Positions 6,068 to 7,234 of a stretch of 7,234 nt of DNA are shown piece after piece. The notes under the pieces are model-generated. The model was not told the DNA's origin, did not search any database, and was given only the letters and a program-made list of their open reading frames with translations. The stretch comes from Streptosporangiaceae bacterium (GTDB taxonomy: Bacteria; Actinomycetota; Actinomycetes; Streptosporangiales; Streptosporangiaceae): assembly GCA_030039095.1 (NCBI GenBank), contig JASHQP010000510.1, positions 1 to 7,234 on the forward strand. The letters run 5' to 3'. Both the position numbers and the translations under genes were made by a program. The first letter of the stretch is position 1, and each line of letters opens with the position of its first letter.

Positions 6068-6085
6068 CGGGCGCAAAAGCGCCCG
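6068..6085 (-). terminator. Hairpin CGGGCGC-AAAA-GCGCCCG, likely terminator of the leftward TPR gene
   Basis: A perfect 7-bp GC stem with a four-base loop lies 13 bases after the TPR gene's stop, reading leftward. The bottom strand continues with ATTTGCTATTACG, the most T-rich tract nearby, so it fits a short intrinsic terminator for the leftward genes. Together with the two hairpins to its left it separates convergent transcripts. Confidence 0.65.
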
Positions 6086-6098
6086 GCCGCCAGAATTA

Positions 6099-6584
6099 TC
6101 AGCCGGATAGCTCAGCGGCGTAATTGCGGAGCGCCCACTGGTAGTGCTCGAGGTCTTCGCCGCCGATCCGGTCGAGTGCCAGGACAACAAGCCGGGCCAC
6201 CGCCTCCTCGCACCGCCCGGCGCTCGTCAGCGCCAGGGCCAGGAACGCCGCGATCGAGTCGTGGCCGGGGAACTGCTCGTCCGCCCGGCGCAGGGCCGCC
6301 ACGGCCTCGTCGAAGCGCCCGAGGTTGCGCAGGGTGCTGCCGTACTGGATCAGGCCCCGGCGCAGGTCGTCGCCGGCCAGGCCCGCCGAGAAGGCCTGCT
6401 CGTAGACGGGAGCCGCCTCGGCCTCCCGGCCCGCGAAGTCGAGCGCGCCCGCGTACTCGAACAACGCCCGGGCGTCTCCCGGATGCTGCCGGGCCAGGTC
6501 GCGGAAGTAGCCGACCGTCGGCTCGGGGTCCTCTCTCCGGGCGGCAGCCCACCCCTGCCCGATCGCGTCGCTCAGCGCGGACAT
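6099..6584 (-). CDS. Tetratricopeptide repeat protein (161 aa)
   Basis: Small all-helical protein, probably a protein-protein interaction module in the cytoplasm; no signal or membrane segment is visible. TPR-like helix pairs are recognisable at about 38-66 (ARALFEYAGALDFAGREAEA then APVYEQAF) and 74-107 (LRRGLIQYGSTLRNLGRFDE then AVAALRRADEQFP). A third, weaker pair is at about 110-137 (IAAFLALALTSAGRCEEAVA). This layout resembles the short TPR_5-type proteins common in actinomycetes. The ATG at 6584 is chosen because AGGAGAAGG lies five bases upstream and the TPR homology starts just inside it; a longer open frame further upstream only shadows the neighbouring gene. It follows the PPOX gene after 28 bases, so the two are likely cotranscribed. 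Specific function is unknown. Confidence 0.9.
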   Translation of the reverse strand: MSALSDAIGQGWAAARREDPEPTVGYFRDLARQHPGDARALFEYAGALDFAGREAEAAPVYEQAFSAGLAGDDLRRGLIQYGSTLRNLGRFDEAVAALRRADEQFPGHDSIAAFLALALTSAGRCEEAVARLVVLALDRIGGEDLEHYQWALRNYAAELSG

Positions 6585-6612
6585 GCTGGCCTTCTCCTCT
6601 CCCGGCACACTG

Positions 6613-7032
6613 TCAGGGGACGTCACGCGCGGACCGCTCGAACCCGGCGCCCTCGATGCCCACCGCCACGATGCGGCGCGGCCGGACGCGGATCCAGGAA
6701 GGGCTGAACCGGAACGGGGCGCCCAGACGCTCGCCGATGTCCTCCCCACCCTCGCTGTAGGTTTCTGCGTCGCCCCGCACCTCGATGAAGCGCGGCCCGC
6801 GATCGTCCACGACCACAGCCACCTTTGGCATGCGCCGGGCGTCGCGGAACTTCTTCGTGGCAGCCATGTCCGCCAGCAGCACGTTGGCCCCGATGACGAG
6901 CGTCTGCGTCTGCGGGTCGTAGAAGACCGCCACGGGTATGACGTGCGGCATGCCGTCGGCCCCGACGGTGGCGATGTGACCGAGCCTGGAACCATTGAGG
7001 TACTCGATCTCCGCGTCGGTGAAAACGCTCAC
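6613..7032 (-). CDS. PPOX-fold (pyridoxamine 5'-phosphate oxidase-like) F420/FMN-dependent oxidoreductase
   Basis: Cytoplasmic split-barrel flavoprotein of 139 residues, the usual size for this family. Visible family features are the opening SVFTDAEIEYL (2-11), RLGHIATVGADGMPHVIPV (16-34), the basic stretch ATKKFRDARRMPKVAVVVDD (58-77) expected to contact cofactor phosphates, RGDAE (86-90), and IRVRPRRIVAVGIE (114-127). These match the PPOX-class enzymes of actinomycetes that were assigned to deazaflavin F420; FMN cannot be excluded by eye. The GTG at 7032 is preceded by AGGAG with eight-base spacing; an ATG eight bases upstream is out of frame and stops at once. It lies 39 bases after the Lhr stop and 28 bases before the TPR gene in the same direction. 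The substrate is unknown. Confidence 0.92.
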   Translation of the reverse strand: MSVFTDAEIEYLNGSRLGHIATVGADGMPHVIPVAVFYDPQTQTLVIGANVLLADMAATKKFRDARRMPKVAVVVDDRGPRFIEVRGDAETYSEGGEDIGERLGAPFRFSPSWIRVRPRRIVAVGIEGAGFERSARDVP

Positions 7033-7071
7033 GTCACCATCTCCTGTGCTTACGTCGGGCCCGGCCGGCGC

Positions 7072-7234
7072 CTAGGCGCGCAGGCGCAGGCCGCGCGGGG
7101 TGGGGCGGAAGCCGGCCTGTTCCAGCGCCCGGGCCAATGGAGAATCGTAGACGCCGGCGCCGTCGGCGCGCTCCACCGTGAGCCGGCCGAGCGCCCCCTC
7201 GCGCACGGCGTCGGCGAGCGCGGCCGCCGCGGGG
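7072..7234 (-). CDS. lhr: C-terminal end of Lhr-type ATP-dependent helicase (5' part beyond window)
   Basis: Only the last 53 codons are present, with the start beyond the right edge. The visible peptide contains GRLTVERADGAGVYDSPL and ends GFRPTPRGLRLRA, the characteristic tail of large actinobacterial Lhr superfamily 2 helicases involved in nucleic-acid repair. The helicase motor motifs lie outside the window. It is followed after 39 bases by the PPOX gene on the same strand. The TAG stop lies at the centre of a 12-bp perfect palindrome (GCGCCTAGGCGC, 7068-7079), which could form a small hairpin at the gene end but may be incidental. Assignment rests on the distinctive C-terminus from memory. 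Confidence 0.85.
   Translation of the reverse strand, partial: PAAAALADAVREGALGRLTVERADGAGVYDSPLARALEQAGFRPTPRGLRLRA

Noticed and set aside
6102..6140. tRNA-like start: GCCGGATAGCTCAGCGG with a possible D-arm closing at GAGC
   Set aside because: No anticodon stem, no GGTTCGAATCC-type T arm and no matching acceptor 3' strand follow. The bases are explained as the 3' end of the TPR gene.
6585..6995. Upstream extension of the TPR frame (to 298 residues)
   Set aside because: The extension is Ser/Arg/Trp-rich and lies antiphase within the PPOX gene; the ATG at 6584 has a strong ribosome binding site.

Overview
The window is very GC-rich, with strong G/C bias at third codon positions, GTG starts and clear AGGAG-type ribosome binding sites. 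Together with the gene content (a Das-like sugar ABC cassette without its own ATPase, a ROK repressor, a PPOX/F420-type small flavoprotein and an Lhr helicase C-terminus), this points to a filamentous-type actinomycete chromosome. The genus cannot be read from the sequence alone.

Left half (1-4524): a leftward operon encodes, in order of transcription, a lipoprotein solute-binding protein (4237-2885), two MalF/MalG-type permeases (2803-1820 and 1823-951) and a glycoside hydrolase family 3 beta-N-acetylhexosaminidase (from 954 off the left edge). The order matches the Streptomyces dasABCD chitobiose-uptake operon. The last two junctions are 4-base GTGA overlaps. A perfect 14-bp hairpin separates the binding-protein gene from the permeases. 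The 287-base gap at 4238-4524 is a divergent control region. It holds a 13-bp palindrome AGGAAAGTTTCCT in a short AT-rich island, and a perfect 16-bp tandem duplication.

Centre (4525-6098): a rightward ROK-family transcriptional regulator reads away from the transporter operon and is its obvious candidate regulator, where Streptomyces das loci have the GntR regulator DasR. It has kept the winged helix and the END motif of the sugar-binding fold but lost the cysteine zinc motif. Downstream, in what would otherwise be an empty 389-base gap, lie an inverted repeat, a likely 37-residue single-pass membrane protein with a very basic tail (5846-5959), and three consecutive hairpins that probably end convergent transcription.

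Right part (6099-7234): three leftward genes. These are the last 53 codons of an Lhr-type ATP-dependent helicase, a 139-residue PPOX-fold flavin/F420 oxidoreductase, and a 161-residue TPR protein.

Working model (inference): the lipoprotein captures an amino-sugar oligosaccharide, probably chitobiose or a relative. The permeases import it using a shared MsiK-type ATPase encoded elsewhere. The cytoplasmic GH3 enzyme splits it, and the ROK protein senses the resulting sugar and releases the operator. No CRISPR array, insertion sequence, rRNA or tRNA gene was found.
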